Assembly: GCA_022649305.1 (NCBI GenBank)
Contig: JALCNW010000022.1
Span: 1 to 59,290 of the forward strand
DNA: 59,290 nucleotides
Origin: Enterobacter sp.
GTDB taxonomy: Bacteria; Pseudomonadota; Gammaproteobacteria; Enterobacterales; Enterobacteriaceae
Direction: 5' to 3'
Positions 18,052 through 27,342 of the stretch are shown here, one piece after another. How positions within the stretch are numbered: position 1 is the stretch's first letter; every line of letters begins with the position of its first letter. The position numbers and the translations under genes were made by a program. The notes below the pieces were generated by a model. The model worked only from the letters and a program-made list of their open reading frames with translations. It had not been told where the DNA came from and did no database searches.

Positions 18052-19311
18052 TCAGCGCTCCCCTTCGGTAGCGATGCCTTTCACCACGTCCAGTGCGCTG
18101 CGTACGCCATCCTCATGAAAACCGTTGTACCAGTAAGCACCGCAGAACCAGCTCCGCTGGTGGCCATTGATTTCGTGGCGACGCGCCTGCGCACGCCAGC
18201 TTTTCGGGTTAAACAGCGGATGCTCGTAGACAAAGCGCTTCAGGACGAAACGCTCCTCAATAGTCGTGTCGGGATTCAGGGTGACGCAGAAAAGCGGGCT
18301 TCCCTCCGGCAATCCTTGCAGGATGTTCATGTTATAGGTCACGCAGGCGCTCGCCTGGTCGTGGGCGCTCAGACGATAATTCCAGCTAGCCCAGGCGCGC
18401 TCCCGCACCGGCAGCCAGCGCGGATCGCTGTGCAAAACCACCTCGTTACGCTGCCAGCCAATATCACCCAGCACTTCACGCTCGGCGTCCGTCGGCTGGT
18501 CAAGCATGGCCAGCGCCTGCGCGGAGTGGCAGGCAAAGATCACCCGATCGAACGTGTGGCTGGAGGACGCAAGCTGAATATCAACGCCCCGCTCGTGGCG
18601 GATGACCCGCTGCACGGGCGCGTTGCAGTGTAAGGTCAGACGGTCGCCCAACTGAGAAAGCAGGGCGCGGATATACTCCCGCGAGCCGCCGGGGACCACG
18701 TACCACTGCGGGCGATGGGCGATATCCAGCAGGCCATGATGTTCAAAGAAGTGCAAAAACAGCGGCAGCGGAAAACGACGCATCTCCTGAAGCGAAGAGG
18801 ACCAGATGGCAGCCCCCATCGGCAACACGTAATGGCGGGCGAAAAACGGGCTGAAGCGGTGCTGTTCAAGGAAGCTCTGAAGTGTGGCACTGTCGTCAAC
18901 GCCTTCAACCAGCGCGGCCTTCGCCTCTCGGTTAAAACGCACGATATCTTTCAACAGCCCCCAAAATATCGGATTCACCAGATTACGGCGCTGGGCAAAC
19001 AGTGAGGTGAGGGTGTGGCCGTTGTACTCAAGGCCGCTTTCGGGGTTATGCACCGAGAAGCTCATCTGCGCCTTTTGCCCGAAAATGCCCAGCTCGCTGA
19101 GCAGGCCCATAAAGCGCGGATAGGTGCGATCGTTATAGACAATAAAGCCGGTATCGATGGCGAACGTACCCTGCGGCGTGGTCACATCGACCGTGGCGGT
19201 ATGCCCGCCCACGGTAGGCTCTGCCTCAAACATCGTCACCTGATGATGTCCGGCCAGTCGCCAGGCGCAGGTTAACCCGGCGATGCCGCTGCCGATAATG
19301 GCGATTTTCAT
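18052..19311 (-). CDS. FAD-dependent NAD(P)-binding oxidoreductase
   Basis: 419 residues. The N-terminal dinucleotide-binding motif IGSGIAGLTCAWRL is followed by FEAEPTVGGHTATVDV and FAIDTGFIVYNDRTYP, as in the amine-oxidase/desaturase-like group often annotated as cyclopropane-associated FAD oxidoreductase. The conserved C-terminal WFCGAYWYNGFHEDGVRSA contributes the FAD site. It probably oxidises or desaturates the acyl product of the neighbouring methyltransferase (inference from context). Confidence 0.86.
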   Translation of the reverse strand: MKIAIIGSGIAGLTCAWRLAGHHQVTMFEAEPTVGGHTATVDVTTPQGTFAIDTGFIVYNDRTYPRFMGLLSELGIFGQKAQMSFSVHNPESGLEYNGHTLTSLFAQRRNLVNPIFWGLLKDIVRFNREAKAALVEGVDDSATLQSFLEQHRFSPFFARHYVLPMGAAIWSSSLQEMRRFPLPLFLHFFEHHGLLDIAHRPQWYVVPGGSREYIRALLSQLGDRLTLHCNAPVQRVIRHERGVDIQLASSSHTFDRVIFACHSAQALAMLDQPTDAEREVLGDIGWQRNEVVLHSDPRWLPVRERAWASWNYRLSAHDQASACVTYNMNILQGLPEGSPLFCVTLNPDTTIEERFVLKRFVYEHPLFNPKSWRAQARRHEINGHQRSWFCGAYWYNGFHEDGVRSALDVVKGIATEGER

Positions 19312-20027
19312 GGGCGCACCATCCTGCGCAGCAGCGCGCGCTGTAGAAAGGCAGGCAGCCCTGACAGCAGGCGCAGGATCAGGCTGAAGCCTGTCGGGAA
19401 TGCAATGTGATTTTTGCCCTTCGCCAGGCCGCGGCGGATGGCCTTCACCGCGCTATCGACGCTCACCTGACCGGGCATCTTGAAATCATTTTTTTGGGTG
19501 AGAGGCGTGTCAACAAAGCCCGGTGAAACCACCGTGACGGCAATCCCCTTCGGTTCCCAGTCCAGGCGCAGGCTGTCGGCAAACCAGGTCAGCGCCGCCT
19601 TGGACGCGCCGTAGGCCTCTGCCCGGGGGAAGGGCAGCCAGTGCGCCATGGAGCTCACCAGCACCACGCGGTTGCCCGACACCAGCTGCGGCTGGAGTGC
19701 GGCCAGGCAGTTTATCGGGCCGATGAAGTTAGTGTTCATCACCCGCTCCACCAGTGCGGCATCCACTTCTCCGCGATCGAGATACTCGCACGTGCCCGCG
19801 CACAGCACGACCAGGTCGGCGTGACAGTCTGCCAGCGCCTGGCGGCAGGCTTCTCGGTCCGTCATATCAAACAGGCGCACGGTCACGTTCGCGCTATATT
19901 GATGCAGCGCAGCAAGCCTGGCCGGATCTCGCCCGCAGGCGATAACGTGACAGCCTTCATCTGCCCACGATTTTGCCAGCCCCGCGCCAATGCCGGAGCT
20001 TGCGCCGGTGATGAGGACAGTCATCAT
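19308..20027 (-). CDS. Short-chain dehydrogenase/reductase
   Basis: 239 residues from ATG 20027 (a second ATG follows directly). It has the SDR cofactor motif TGASSGIG, active-site serine in VVLVSSMAH, and the catalytic YGASK. The C terminus is hydrophobic (LILRLLSGLPAFLQ), suggesting membrane association. The ATGA overlap with the SnoaL-like gene upstream and the 4-base overlap with the FAD gene downstream place it inside the operon. Confidence 0.88.
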   Translation of the reverse strand: MMTVLITGASSGIGAGLAKSWADEGCHVIACGRDPARLAALHQYSANVTVRLFDMTDREACRQALADCHADLVVLCAGTCEYLDRGEVDAALVERVMNTNFIGPINCLAALQPQLVSGNRVVLVSSMAHWLPFPRAEAYGASKAALTWFADSLRLDWEPKGIAVTVVSPGFVDTPLTQKNDFKMPGQVSVDSAVKAIRRGLAKGKNHIAFPTGFSLILRLLSGLPAFLQRALLRRMVRP

Positions 20028-20458
20028 GAGCGCATTCTCCTTTTCACACCGCGCACCGCCCAGCCCAGCAGGGGAAGATGTTCGTAGATCATCTCTCCGG
20101 CGTCGTAGTAATCGCGCTGGAGCATGATCCGATCGTCCTGCACGTCGACAACCGAGCAACCCGGCAGTGTCAGTGTTTCTCCGCCTGAAATCCGCGGATG
20201 GGACCAGTGCATGGTCCAGGTAACGGCAAAACGATCGCTTACGCAAAGCGGGGGATCGATGACAAAGCGGCAGCTGTCCACGTTAGCCAGCAGGTGGGTG
20301 AAATAACGCTGGATCGCAAACAGCCCATCATGGCGGCCAAACGGGTCGATGAGCGCGCCGTCCAGATGATAAAGGGCCGCCAGCACCGTCGGTGGCTGGT
20401 TATCCAGCTCGGCGTAGTAATCAACAAATCGATCGATAACGGATGGCGTCGTGCTCAT
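20024..20458 (-). CDS. SnoaL/NTF2-like protein, first gene of the lipid operon
   Basis: 144 residues from ATG 20458, preceded by AGGGTGAG; a GTG at 20467 is also in frame. It is a small NTF2-fold (SnoaL-like) protein: IDRFVDYYAEL, LYHLDGALIDPFGRHDGL, WTMHWSHPRISGGETLTLPGCSVVDV. Such proteins bind or isomerise hydrophobic ligands. It leads the eight-gene minus-strand cluster running to 14578. Confidence 0.8.
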   Translation of the reverse strand: MSTTPSVIDRFVDYYAELDNQPPTVLAALYHLDGALIDPFGRHDGLFAIQRYFTHLLANVDSCRFVIDPPLCVSDRFAVTWTMHWSHPRISGGETLTLPGCSVVDVQDDRIMLQRDYYDAGEMIYEHLPLLGWAVRGVKRRMRS

Positions 20459-21102
20459 GAGTCTCACCCTGACGGTAAATAACGTAATGTGATGGCATAT
20501 TTAAAACTTACACAATTACTATTATTTGTCCAAGTTTGTGATGAGTTATTTTATTTTAATGTTAATTATCAAGTGGATATGTGGAATGTTTTTTTGCTTA
20601 ATTCTGATGGTTTTTAATTTTAGCACTGGCGGGCGGTGGCGATGTTCTGGCTTCCTGACGTGCGATAGCATCATGATTTCTCACCTTCTTCCGGCGAACC
20701 GCGACAAAAATTGATGCCTTTCTTCATTTGATGACCCTTCAGGTATGCTTATATAAATCGCCTGAGTATTATCTGCAAATGACGCGTTAATTTTTGTTTA
20801 GCATTCATTATCCCGTCAATTTTATATGATTTTTGATTTCGTAACCCTTTAGATAACATCGGATATATTCTCAAATTTAATTTTGAATAATATCATGATG
20901 GACTTCTTTAATCCTCGGCTATTCCGAATAAATAATATTTTTTCATTACGGCGACCTTTAACCGGTGGTCATCAATAACCGCTTGTTTTTACCTGTTATC
21001 AAAAAAATGAATGTTCATTAAATTTATTTTTGAATAAAAAAGACATCGCAACAGGATTATGTTTCCTATACTTTTTTTGCCTCTAATGAAAGGAGTTCCA
21101 CC
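20459..21102. promoter_or_regulatory. AT-rich divergent region between the lipid operon and the sulfatase operon
   Basis: About 640 bases without a convincing gene and clearly richer in A/T than either flank. For the minus strand, TTGGAC (20528-20533) and TAAGTT (20505-20510) are separated by 17 bases and form a candidate promoter for the lipid operon. For the plus strand, TATACT (21067-21072) is a plausible -10 for the sulfatase gene, without a good -35, and GAAAGGAG precedes its ATG. No regulator gene sits next to either operon. Confidence 0.5.
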
Positions 21103-22686
21103 ATGCTCAAGACCGTTCCATTTAAGCGGACAGTGTTGGCCAGTATGCTTACACTTGCATCGAGTGCAATAAGTGCAGCGTATGCCGCGCCCGCAACGTC
21201 TACCACCACTGCCCCAGAACAAAATAATACGAAGCCTAATATTGTTGTCATTTTTGGCGATGACGTGGGTTACTGGAATTTAAGTACTTATAATCAGGGA
21301 ACAATGGGTTATAAGACGCCGAATATTGACAGTATTGCGAATGAAGGTGCGAAGTTCACTTCGTATTATGCAGAACAAAGTTCCACTGCCGGACGTTCGT
21401 CATTTATTACCGGTCAGATGCCGTTCCGTACGGGGATGAGTAAAGTTGGGATGCCGGGCGCGCCGCAAGGTCTGAGTAAAGATGACCCGACCATCGCCAA
21501 TGTTCTTAAGCAACTGGGTTATGCCACCGGGCAATTTGGTAAAAACCACCTCGGTGACCGGGATGAGTTCCTGCCAACCGCGCACGGTTTTGATGAATTC
21601 CTCGGCAATCTCTATCACCTGAACGCCGAAGAAGAACCTGAAAACCCGGATTACCCGAAAGATCCTGCCTATCGTAAACAGTTTGGCCCGCGCGGTGTGA
21701 TCAAGAGCAGCGCCGACGGCAAAATTGAAGATACCGGGCCGCTCACCATCAAGCGTATGGGCACCGTGGATGATGAAACCCTGGCCGCCAACAACGACTT
21801 TATGGAGCGTCAGGTTAAGGCCGGTAAGCCTTTCTTCACCTGGTACAACACCACCCGCATGCACAATAAAACCCACCTGAAAGACGCCAGCATCGGCGCA
21901 ACCGGGCTTGGGACCTATGCCGACGGCATGGTTGAGCATGATAAAACGGTGGGCGAGGTGCTGAAGAAAATCAAAGATCTCGGCATCGAAGACAACACTA
22001 TCGTGGTGTACACCACGGATAACGGCCCTATGCTCGCCACCTGGCCTGACTCCGGGATGACGCCGTTCCGCGGTGAGAAAAACACCGGCTGGGAAGGCGG
22101 TTTCCGCGTTCCGGCGATGATGAAATGGCCGGGACACGTTAAGCCGGGCACGATGATTAACGACATCTTTGGCAGCAACGACTGGTTCCCAACGCTGGTG
22201 GCCGCTGCGGGTGTGCCGGATATCAAAGAGCAGCTGTTAAAAGGCTACAAAACCCCGTCTATCACCTACAAAGTGCATCTCGACGGCTACAACCAGCTCG
22301 ACTTCCTGCAGGGCAAAGGCGAAGACCCACGTAAAGAGTTCTTCTACTGGAGTGATGACGGGGACCTGCTGGCTATCCGTTATGGCCGCTGGAAAGCGCA
22401 CTTTATGATTCAGGAACATACCGGCATGGACGTGTGGCGTTATCCGTTTACCAAACTGCGTGTGCCAATGATTTTCGATCTGGAAATCGACCCGCTTGAG
22501 AAAGGGGATACCGGTATGGACTACAACAGCTGGTTCTACAGCCGTCTGTTCCTGCTGGGCGGTGCGCAGAAATACGTTGGCGATATGCTGCAAAGCTTCC
22601 AGGAGTTCCCGCCGCGTCAGAAACCGGGTTCGTTCACCGTTTCCGACGTCCAGTCGCTGATTGAGCAAGGCGCGAAGAGTAATTAA
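21103..22686 (+). CDS. Periplasmic serine-type arylsulfatase
   Basis: 527 residues. A signal peptide (LASSAISAAYA) is followed by the sulfatase fold: metal-binding FGDDVGYW near residues 51-58 and the signature S-T-A-G-R at 94-98 (then SSFITG). Ser94 is the residue to be converted to formylglycine. KNHLGD and the metal-site TTDNGP follow. The Ser rather than Cys at this position means it needs a radical SAM maturase, which is the next gene. The family hydrolyses sulfate esters; the real substrate is unknown. Confidence 0.93.
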   Translation: MLKTVPFKRTVLASMLTLASSAISAAYAAPATSTTTAPEQNNTKPNIVVIFGDDVGYWNLSTYNQGTMGYKTPNIDSIANEGAKFTSYYAEQSSTAGRSSFITGQMPFRTGMSKVGMPGAPQGLSKDDPTIANVLKQLGYATGQFGKNHLGDRDEFLPTAHGFDEFLGNLYHLNAEEEPENPDYPKDPAYRKQFGPRGVIKSSADGKIEDTGPLTIKRMGTVDDETLAANNDFMERQVKAGKPFFTWYNTTRMHNKTHLKDASIGATGLGTYADGMVEHDKTVGEVLKKIKDLGIEDNTIVVYTTDNGPMLATWPDSGMTPFRGEKNTGWEGGFRVPAMMKWPGHVKPGTMINDIFGSNDWFPTLVAAAGVPDIKEQLLKGYKTPSITYKVHLDGYNQLDFLQGKGEDPRKEFFYWSDDGDLLAIRYGRWKAHFMIQEHTGMDVWRYPFTKLRVPMIFDLEIDPLEKGDTGMDYNSWFYSRLFLLGGAQKYVGDMLQSFQEFPPRQKPGSFTVSDVQSLIEQGAKSN

Positions 22687-22699
22687 TAGCTGTCACAAT

Positions 22700-22719
22700 C
22701 CGGGTGGGCAACCACCTGG
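22700..22719 (+). other. Intercistronic GNRA hairpin
   Basis: A stem of eight pairs (one G-T) closes a GCAA tetraloop: CCGGGTGG-GCAA-CCACCTGG. It lies between the sulfatase stop and the maturase start, without a T tract. It probably marks a 3'-end stabilising or partial-termination hairpin that would give more sulfatase than downstream protein (inference). Confidence 0.55.
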
Positions 22720-22735
22720 TTATTAGGGGTTCGCG

Positions 22736-24031
22736 ATGAAGTACAGCACCACGTTGCCTGTTAAAGCGCTACCGTCTGCGGAAAAGTACGACGGCAAAGG
22801 GCCTGAATATACACGCCGCTTCCATGTGATGGCGAAACCCACAGGCTCGACCTGTAATCTCGACTGTTCGTACTGTTTTTATCTGCACAAAGAAGAGCTA
22901 CTGCATCAGGACCGTCACACAGGCATGAGCGATGACGTGCTGGAAAACTTTATCCGTCAGTACATCGACGGTCAGGATGGCGATCAGGTGGTGTTCTCCT
23001 GGCAGGGCGGCGAACCGACCTTAATGGGACTAGAGTTTTTTGAAAAGGTGGTTAAATTCCAGAAACAGTACCAGAAACCCGGTCAGCGCGTTGAAAACGA
23101 CCTACAAACCAACGGCGTGTTGATTAACGATAAATGGGCTGAATTTCTCAAAGAACATCGTTTTCTGGTCGGCCTGTCGATTGACGGCCCACGGGAATTG
23201 CACGATCGATACCGCGTCACGCGCAGCGGCAAACCCACGTTCGACAAAGTGATGAAAGGCGTCGAGGCGCTAAAAAAATACAACGTGCCTTTTAACGCGC
23301 TGGTCACGGTCAATCGCACCAACGCGCGCTTCCCGCTGGAAGTGTACCGCTTCGTGACCCGCGAGCTGGGGGCCACCTACGTGCAGTTCAACCCGTGTGT
23401 TGAACCCGTCGATTTTAAAGTCACTGCGCCGCAGTTCTGGCGCGATGAAACCATTCCCGTGACCGGCAGCCGTCGCGCCAGACCGGGCGATTTAGACTCT
23501 ATCGTCACCGACTGGTCGGTAGACCCGGAAGACTGGGGCACGTTCCTGAAAACGGTATTCGAAGAGTGGGTTAATAACGATTTGGGCCGCGTACAGGTGA
23601 ATCTGTTCGAAACCGCAGTGGCACAAACCATGGGCATGCCCGCACAAATTTGTACCGCCTCGGAGTTCTGCGGCAAAGGTCTGGCGGTGGAGAAAAATGG
23701 TGACATTTACTCCTGCGACCACTACGTCTACCCGGAATATCAGATTGGCAATATCGCCGATACCAAACTGGCACACATGGCGTTTTCCGAGCGTCAAAAA
23801 GCCTTTGGCTTAGGCAAAAAAGAGACGCTGCCGGAATACTGCAAACAGTGTCCGTACCTGAATTTGTGCTGGGGAGAATGCCCGAAAAACCGCATTGTCC
23901 GCACGCCGGATGGCGAGCCGGGCCTTAACTACCTGTGCCCTGGCATCAAAACGTTCTTCAACTACGCCGAGCCGATTCTGGTCGGGCTCGCCACGCTGTT
24001 AAAACGTGACTTTGCAGGACTGCGCAAATGA
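22736..24031 (+). CDS. Anaerobic sulfatase-maturating radical SAM enzyme
   Basis: 431 residues. The radical SAM cluster motif C-x3-C-x2-C is at Cys40, Cys44 and Cys47 (STCNLDCSYCFY). SWQGGEPTLMG is the GGE motif. The C-terminal SPASM domain has CTASEFCGKG, YSCDHYVYPE and CKQCPYLNLCWGECPKNR, which bind two auxiliary clusters. It matches AtsB/anSME, which oxidises the active-site Ser or Cys of sulfatases to formylglycine. The stop overlaps the MoxR start by 4 bases. Confidence 0.93.
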   Translation: MKYSTTLPVKALPSAEKYDGKGPEYTRRFHVMAKPTGSTCNLDCSYCFYLHKEELLHQDRHTGMSDDVLENFIRQYIDGQDGDQVVFSWQGGEPTLMGLEFFEKVVKFQKQYQKPGQRVENDLQTNGVLINDKWAEFLKEHRFLVGLSIDGPRELHDRYRVTRSGKPTFDKVMKGVEALKKYNVPFNALVTVNRTNARFPLEVYRFVTRELGATYVQFNPCVEPVDFKVTAPQFWRDETIPVTGSRRARPGDLDSIVTDWSVDPEDWGTFLKTVFEEWVNNDLGRVQVNLFETAVAQTMGMPAQICTASEFCGKGLAVEKNGDIYSCDHYVYPEYQIGNIADTKLAHMAFSERQKAFGLGKKETLPEYCKQCPYLNLCWGECPKNRIVRTPDGEPGLNYLCPGIKTFFNYAEPILVGLATLLKRDFAGLRK

Positions 24032-25026
24032 CAAACAGAGAAAAACTGCTTGAGCTAGAGCAGCGCATGAATCAACAGGTTTTAGGCCAGGAAGCGCTGG
24101 TGCGTATGCTTATTGTGGCCTTGCTCTGCGATGGTCACGTGCTGCTGGAAGGTTTACCGGGGCTGGCAAAAACCCGTGCGGTGCGCGAACTTGCCCGTCA
24201 TGTTGAAGGGGAGTTCCGCCGCATTCAGTTCACGCCGGACCTGCTGCCGTCGGACATCACCGGCAGTGAGATTTATCAGCAAAATGCCACCCGTGAAGAA
24301 GACCAGTTTCGATTTCGCCCGGGGCCGGTATTTGGCAACATCATTCTGGCCGATGAAATAAACCGCGCCTCGGCACGCGTGCAGTCGGCGCTGCTGGAAG
24401 CGATGGAAGAACGCCACGTCACGGTGGCCGGAAAAACCTGGCCGCTGCCGGGCGTTTTCATGGTCCTGGCGACGCAAAACCCGGTGGATCAGGAAGGCAC
24501 CTGGCCGCTGCCGGAAGCCCAGCTCGACCGCTTTTTAATGAAAGTGCTGGTCGATTACCCGTCGGGTGAAAACGAACAAAAAGTGATGCAAATGGTGCGC
24601 GCGGAGCAGCAGCAGAGGTATCAGTCCGGTCAGGCTGAATCCCACGCGGCGTCACATGAAACACTGATGCTGTCTCAGCAGGAGATTGCCAGCTGCTGGC
24701 AGGAGATCTCGGCCATTTACGTCGCCCCGACCGTTGAAAATTACATTGTGAATCTGGTGAACATGACCCGTCATCCGCAGGCGGTCAGCGATACGCTCGC
24801 CGGGTACATCTTCATTGGCGTCAGCCCTCGCGGCACGCTGGCGCTGGACCGCTGCGGTCGCGCGCTGGCCTGGCTGGAAGGCCGCGATGCGGTCATGCCG
24901 GAAGATATCCAGCGCGTCGCCCCGGCGGTATTGCGCCACCGCCTGATGCTGAGCTATCAGGCCAATGCCGATAACTGCTCGCCTGACGACGTGGTTCGGA
25001 TGTTGCTCGACGCAGTGGTGGCGTAA
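24028..25026 (+). CDS. MoxR-family AAA+ ATPase
   Basis: 332 residues. Walker A is GLPGLAKT (42-49) and Walker B is IILADE (105-110), followed by NRA. There is a sensor-type ATQNPVDQEGTWPLPEAQLDRF and a C-terminal lid domain. MoxR ATPases work with VWA-domain partners as metal-insertion or assembly chaperones. It overlaps the maturase gene and shares one base with the DUF58 gene (TAATG). Confidence 0.93.
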   Translation: MTNREKLLELEQRMNQQVLGQEALVRMLIVALLCDGHVLLEGLPGLAKTRAVRELARHVEGEFRRIQFTPDLLPSDITGSEIYQQNATREEDQFRFRPGPVFGNIILADEINRASARVQSALLEAMEERHVTVAGKTWPLPGVFMVLATQNPVDQEGTWPLPEAQLDRFLMKVLVDYPSGENEQKVMQMVRAEQQQRYQSGQAESHAASHETLMLSQQEIASCWQEISAIYVAPTVENYIVNLVNMTRHPQAVSDTLAGYIFIGVSPRGTLALDRCGRALAWLEGRDAVMPEDIQRVAPAVLRHRLMLSYQANADNCSPDDVVRMLLDAVVA

Positions 25027-25931
25027 TGGACGCGGCACTGCAAGTCGATCGCGACACGCTGATGGCGCTGGCCGGTCAGGCGCGGCTGCTGTCGAATCCG
25101 CCCGGGCAAATCCCACCGGGCGCGCTGGCTGGCGAGCGGGTTTCGCGCCAGCAGGGCCGGGGGCTGAACTTTGACAGCCTGCGCCGCTATCAGCCTGGCG
25201 ACGACGTGCGTCTGATCGACTGGCAGGCCACGGCGCGTCTGCGATCGCCCTGGATCCGGCTGTATAACGAAGAGCGTGAGCGCCCGGTCTTTTTGATCGT
25301 TGACCAGCGTCTGGATATGTACTTTTCCACGCGCGGGCAAACGAAATCCGTCGCCGCCGCCAACATTGCCGGGCTGCTGGCCTGGCGAAGCTGGCACGAT
25401 GGCGATCGCATCGGCAGCGTGGTGTTCAGCGATACCGAATTCAGCCTGCAAAAATGCCGTGCGCCCACTCGTAACTTACACGCCGTGCTTGACGACGTGC
25501 TGCACTACAACCAGGCGTTACCCCAGCGTTATCCGACCGAAGCCCCAGCCTCCGTCACGCTCACCAGCGTTATCCAGCGTGCCATGCCGCTGATTCCCGC
25601 CGGATCGTGGGTGGCGGTGTTAAGTGATTTTCACGATCTCGATGCCACTGGTGAAGCGCTGCTCGCCGCCCTCAGAAGGCGCTGTGAAATCAGCGCCTTT
25701 GTCACGCTCGACGATCTGCATCTCCGGTTGCCGACGCACGGTGATTTAGCTGCCCGCTACCAGGGCCATGACGCGGCCTTTTCGCTATCGCCTCAACTGA
25801 AAGAAGAGATCCAACAGAGCATCACCTCCCGGCTGGCGCGTCTCGAAAATCGGCTGACGCGGCTAGGCGTTCGCGTCAACCAGATCGTGGTGACGCAGGA
25901 TCTGATTAAACAGCTACAAAAGGGAGTCTGA
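25026..25931 (+). CDS. DUF58 protein of the MoxR/Bat cluster
   Basis: 301 residues with the DUF58 signature RRYQPGDDVRLIDWQATAR and a VWA-like fold behind it (PVFLIVDQRLDMYFSTRG). DUF58 proteins are standard partners of MoxR ATPases. The start at 25026 reuses the last base of the MoxR stop codon, which implies translational coupling. Confidence 0.88.
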   Translation: MDAALQVDRDTLMALAGQARLLSNPPGQIPPGALAGERVSRQQGRGLNFDSLRRYQPGDDVRLIDWQATARLRSPWIRLYNEERERPVFLIVDQRLDMYFSTRGQTKSVAAANIAGLLAWRSWHDGDRIGSVVFSDTEFSLQKCRAPTRNLHAVLDDVLHYNQALPQRYPTEAPASVTLTSVIQRAMPLIPAGSWVAVLSDFHDLDATGEALLAALRRRCEISAFVTLDDLHLRLPTHGDLAARYQGHDAAFSLSPQLKEEIQQSITSRLARLENRLTRLGVRVNQIVVTQDLIKQLQKGV

Positions 25932-26372
25932 ATGCTTGAGAAAGGATTTAGCGTGCCGGAGCTGTCCGTTCCTGCACTGCCGCAGGGGTTCTCGTGGTTC
26001 CCGTTACCGCCCGGATGGTGGGTGACAGGTGTGGTGTTGCTTATCGCGTTGATTCTGTTTGGGGTGTTTCGCCTTGCCCGCTGGCGGCGCAACGCATGGC
26101 GGCGAGAAGCGCTGGCCTCGCTACAAGGCGCACACAGCGCCGACGGCTGGCTTGAGCTGATCAAACGTATTCTGCTGATGCATCAGCCGCGCGCTACCGT
26201 CAGCCAGACGCTTTCGCCCGAGCAATTCCTCCAGCAGGTGGACATCGATAACGACCTACGTCAGCAATTGAACGAAAAATATTGCCAGCCGGATAACCAG
26301 CTTGACGCCAGCCATACCGCGCGTCTGCGGGCTCAGCTAACAAAATGGCTGGAGAAACTGCCCTATGTCTGA
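25932..26372 (+). CDS. DUF4381 single-pass membrane protein
   Basis: 146 residues. The N terminus is PALPQGFSWFPLPPGWWVTGVVLLIALILF, a Pro/Trp-rich segment running into one transmembrane helix, followed by a soluble helical domain (GWLELIKRILLMHQPRATV, LSPEQFLQQV). This fits DUF4381, found between DUF58 and BatA in MoxR clusters. The role is unknown. Its end overlaps the next gene by 8 bases. Confidence 0.82.
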   Translation: MLEKGFSVPELSVPALPQGFSWFPLPPGWWVTGVVLLIALILFGVFRLARWRRNAWRREALASLQGAHSADGWLELIKRILLMHQPRATVSQTLSPEQFLQQVDIDNDLRQQLNEKYCQPDNQLDASHTARLRAQLTKWLEKLPYV

Positions 26373-27342
26373 GTTTCTGAGCCGTATCGACTTCGCCTGG
26401 CCGTGGGCAGGATTGCTGATTTTTCTGCCGCTGATGGGGCGCTATTTTTTGTCGCAAGAGCGCGAAGTCAAAGAGCAGGTGCGCGTTCCGTTTTTGCCGG
26501 AACTGATTGACGAGCTTAAGCTCAACAGCCAGCCGGTACGCACCAGTACGTTCTCGAATCTCATGTTCTGGCTGATATGGCTTTTACTGGTGGTGGCACT
26601 TGCCCGCCCGGAATACCTGACCCCGCCACAGCAAATACAAAAACCGATGCGTGACGTGGTGTTAATTCTCGATGTTTCCGGTTCGATGGCTAAAAACGAC
26701 GTGCAGGGCGGGATCACCCGCCTGCAGGCTGTACAGGATTCCGTGCGCAAATTTGTTGCCGCGCGCAAAACCGACCGCATCGGGCTGGTGATTTTTGCCA
26801 GCCAGGCATGGCCATTTGCGCCGGTTAGCGAAGACAAACAGGCGCTGCAAACGCGGATTAACCAGCTGGCACCCGGCATGATTGGTCAGCAGACGGCGAT
26901 TGGCGACGCGCTTGGCGTGGGCGTGAAACTGCTCGACAGCACCGCTAACAAAGACGCCAGCAAGCTGGCCATCCTGCTGACCGACGGCAACGATACAGCC
27001 TCGCAGCTGCCGCCACCGCTTGCGGCACAGCTGGCGGCTACCCATCACGTTCAGGTGCATACCATTGCCTTTGGCGATTTGAGCAGCACCGGAGACGACA
27101 AAGTCGACCTGCCGTTACTACAGAACATAGCGCAAATGACCGGCGGCAAATCCTGGACTGCGGCTAACACCGGTGCCGCGCTGGATAGCGTGTGGAAAGA
27201 GATCGACGCCATCACGCCGGTGCAGGTGAAATCAATCGGCTGGTCGTGGCATCTCCCGCTATTCCAGTGGCCGCTGCTTCTGGCGCTGGGCCTGCTGATT
27301 GTGCTCGCCATCGGGCGCTTTGTTCGGGAGAAAACAGCATGA
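26365..27342 (+). CDS. BatA-type VWA membrane protein
   Basis: 325 residues. There is a membrane helix near 15-30, a second near 65-82, a VWA domain, and a C-terminal helix (WPLLLALGLLIVLAIGRF). The MIDAS is complete: D103-x-S105-x-S107 (DVSGS), the Thr in GQQTAIGDA, and the Asp in LLTDGNDTAS. The domain faces the periplasm by analogy with BatA. The overlap with BatB is ATGA. Confidence 0.9.
   Translation: MSEFLSRIDFAWPWAGLLIFLPLMGRYFLSQEREVKEQVRVPFLPELIDELKLNSQPVRTSTFSNLMFWLIWLLLVVALARPEYLTPPQQIQKPMRDVVLILDVSGSMAKNDVQGGITRLQAVQDSVRKFVAARKTDRIGLVIFASQAWPFAPVSEDKQALQTRINQLAPGMIGQQTAIGDALGVGVKLLDSTANKDASKLAILLTDGNDTASQLPPPLAAQLAATHHVQVHTIAFGDLSSTGDDKVDLPLLQNIAQMTGGKSWTAANTGAALDSVWKEIDAITPVQVKSIGWSWHLPLFQWPLLLALGLLIVLAIGRFVREKTA

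Noticed and set aside
21400..22137. 245-codon minus-strand frame inside the sulfatase gene
   Set aside because: Antisense to the well-supported sulfatase; no ribosome-binding site or domain.
27192..27338. N-terminal extension of the BatB-like protein
   Set aside because: It lies fully inside the batA coding region in another frame; ATG 27339 with the ATGA overlap is the natural start.
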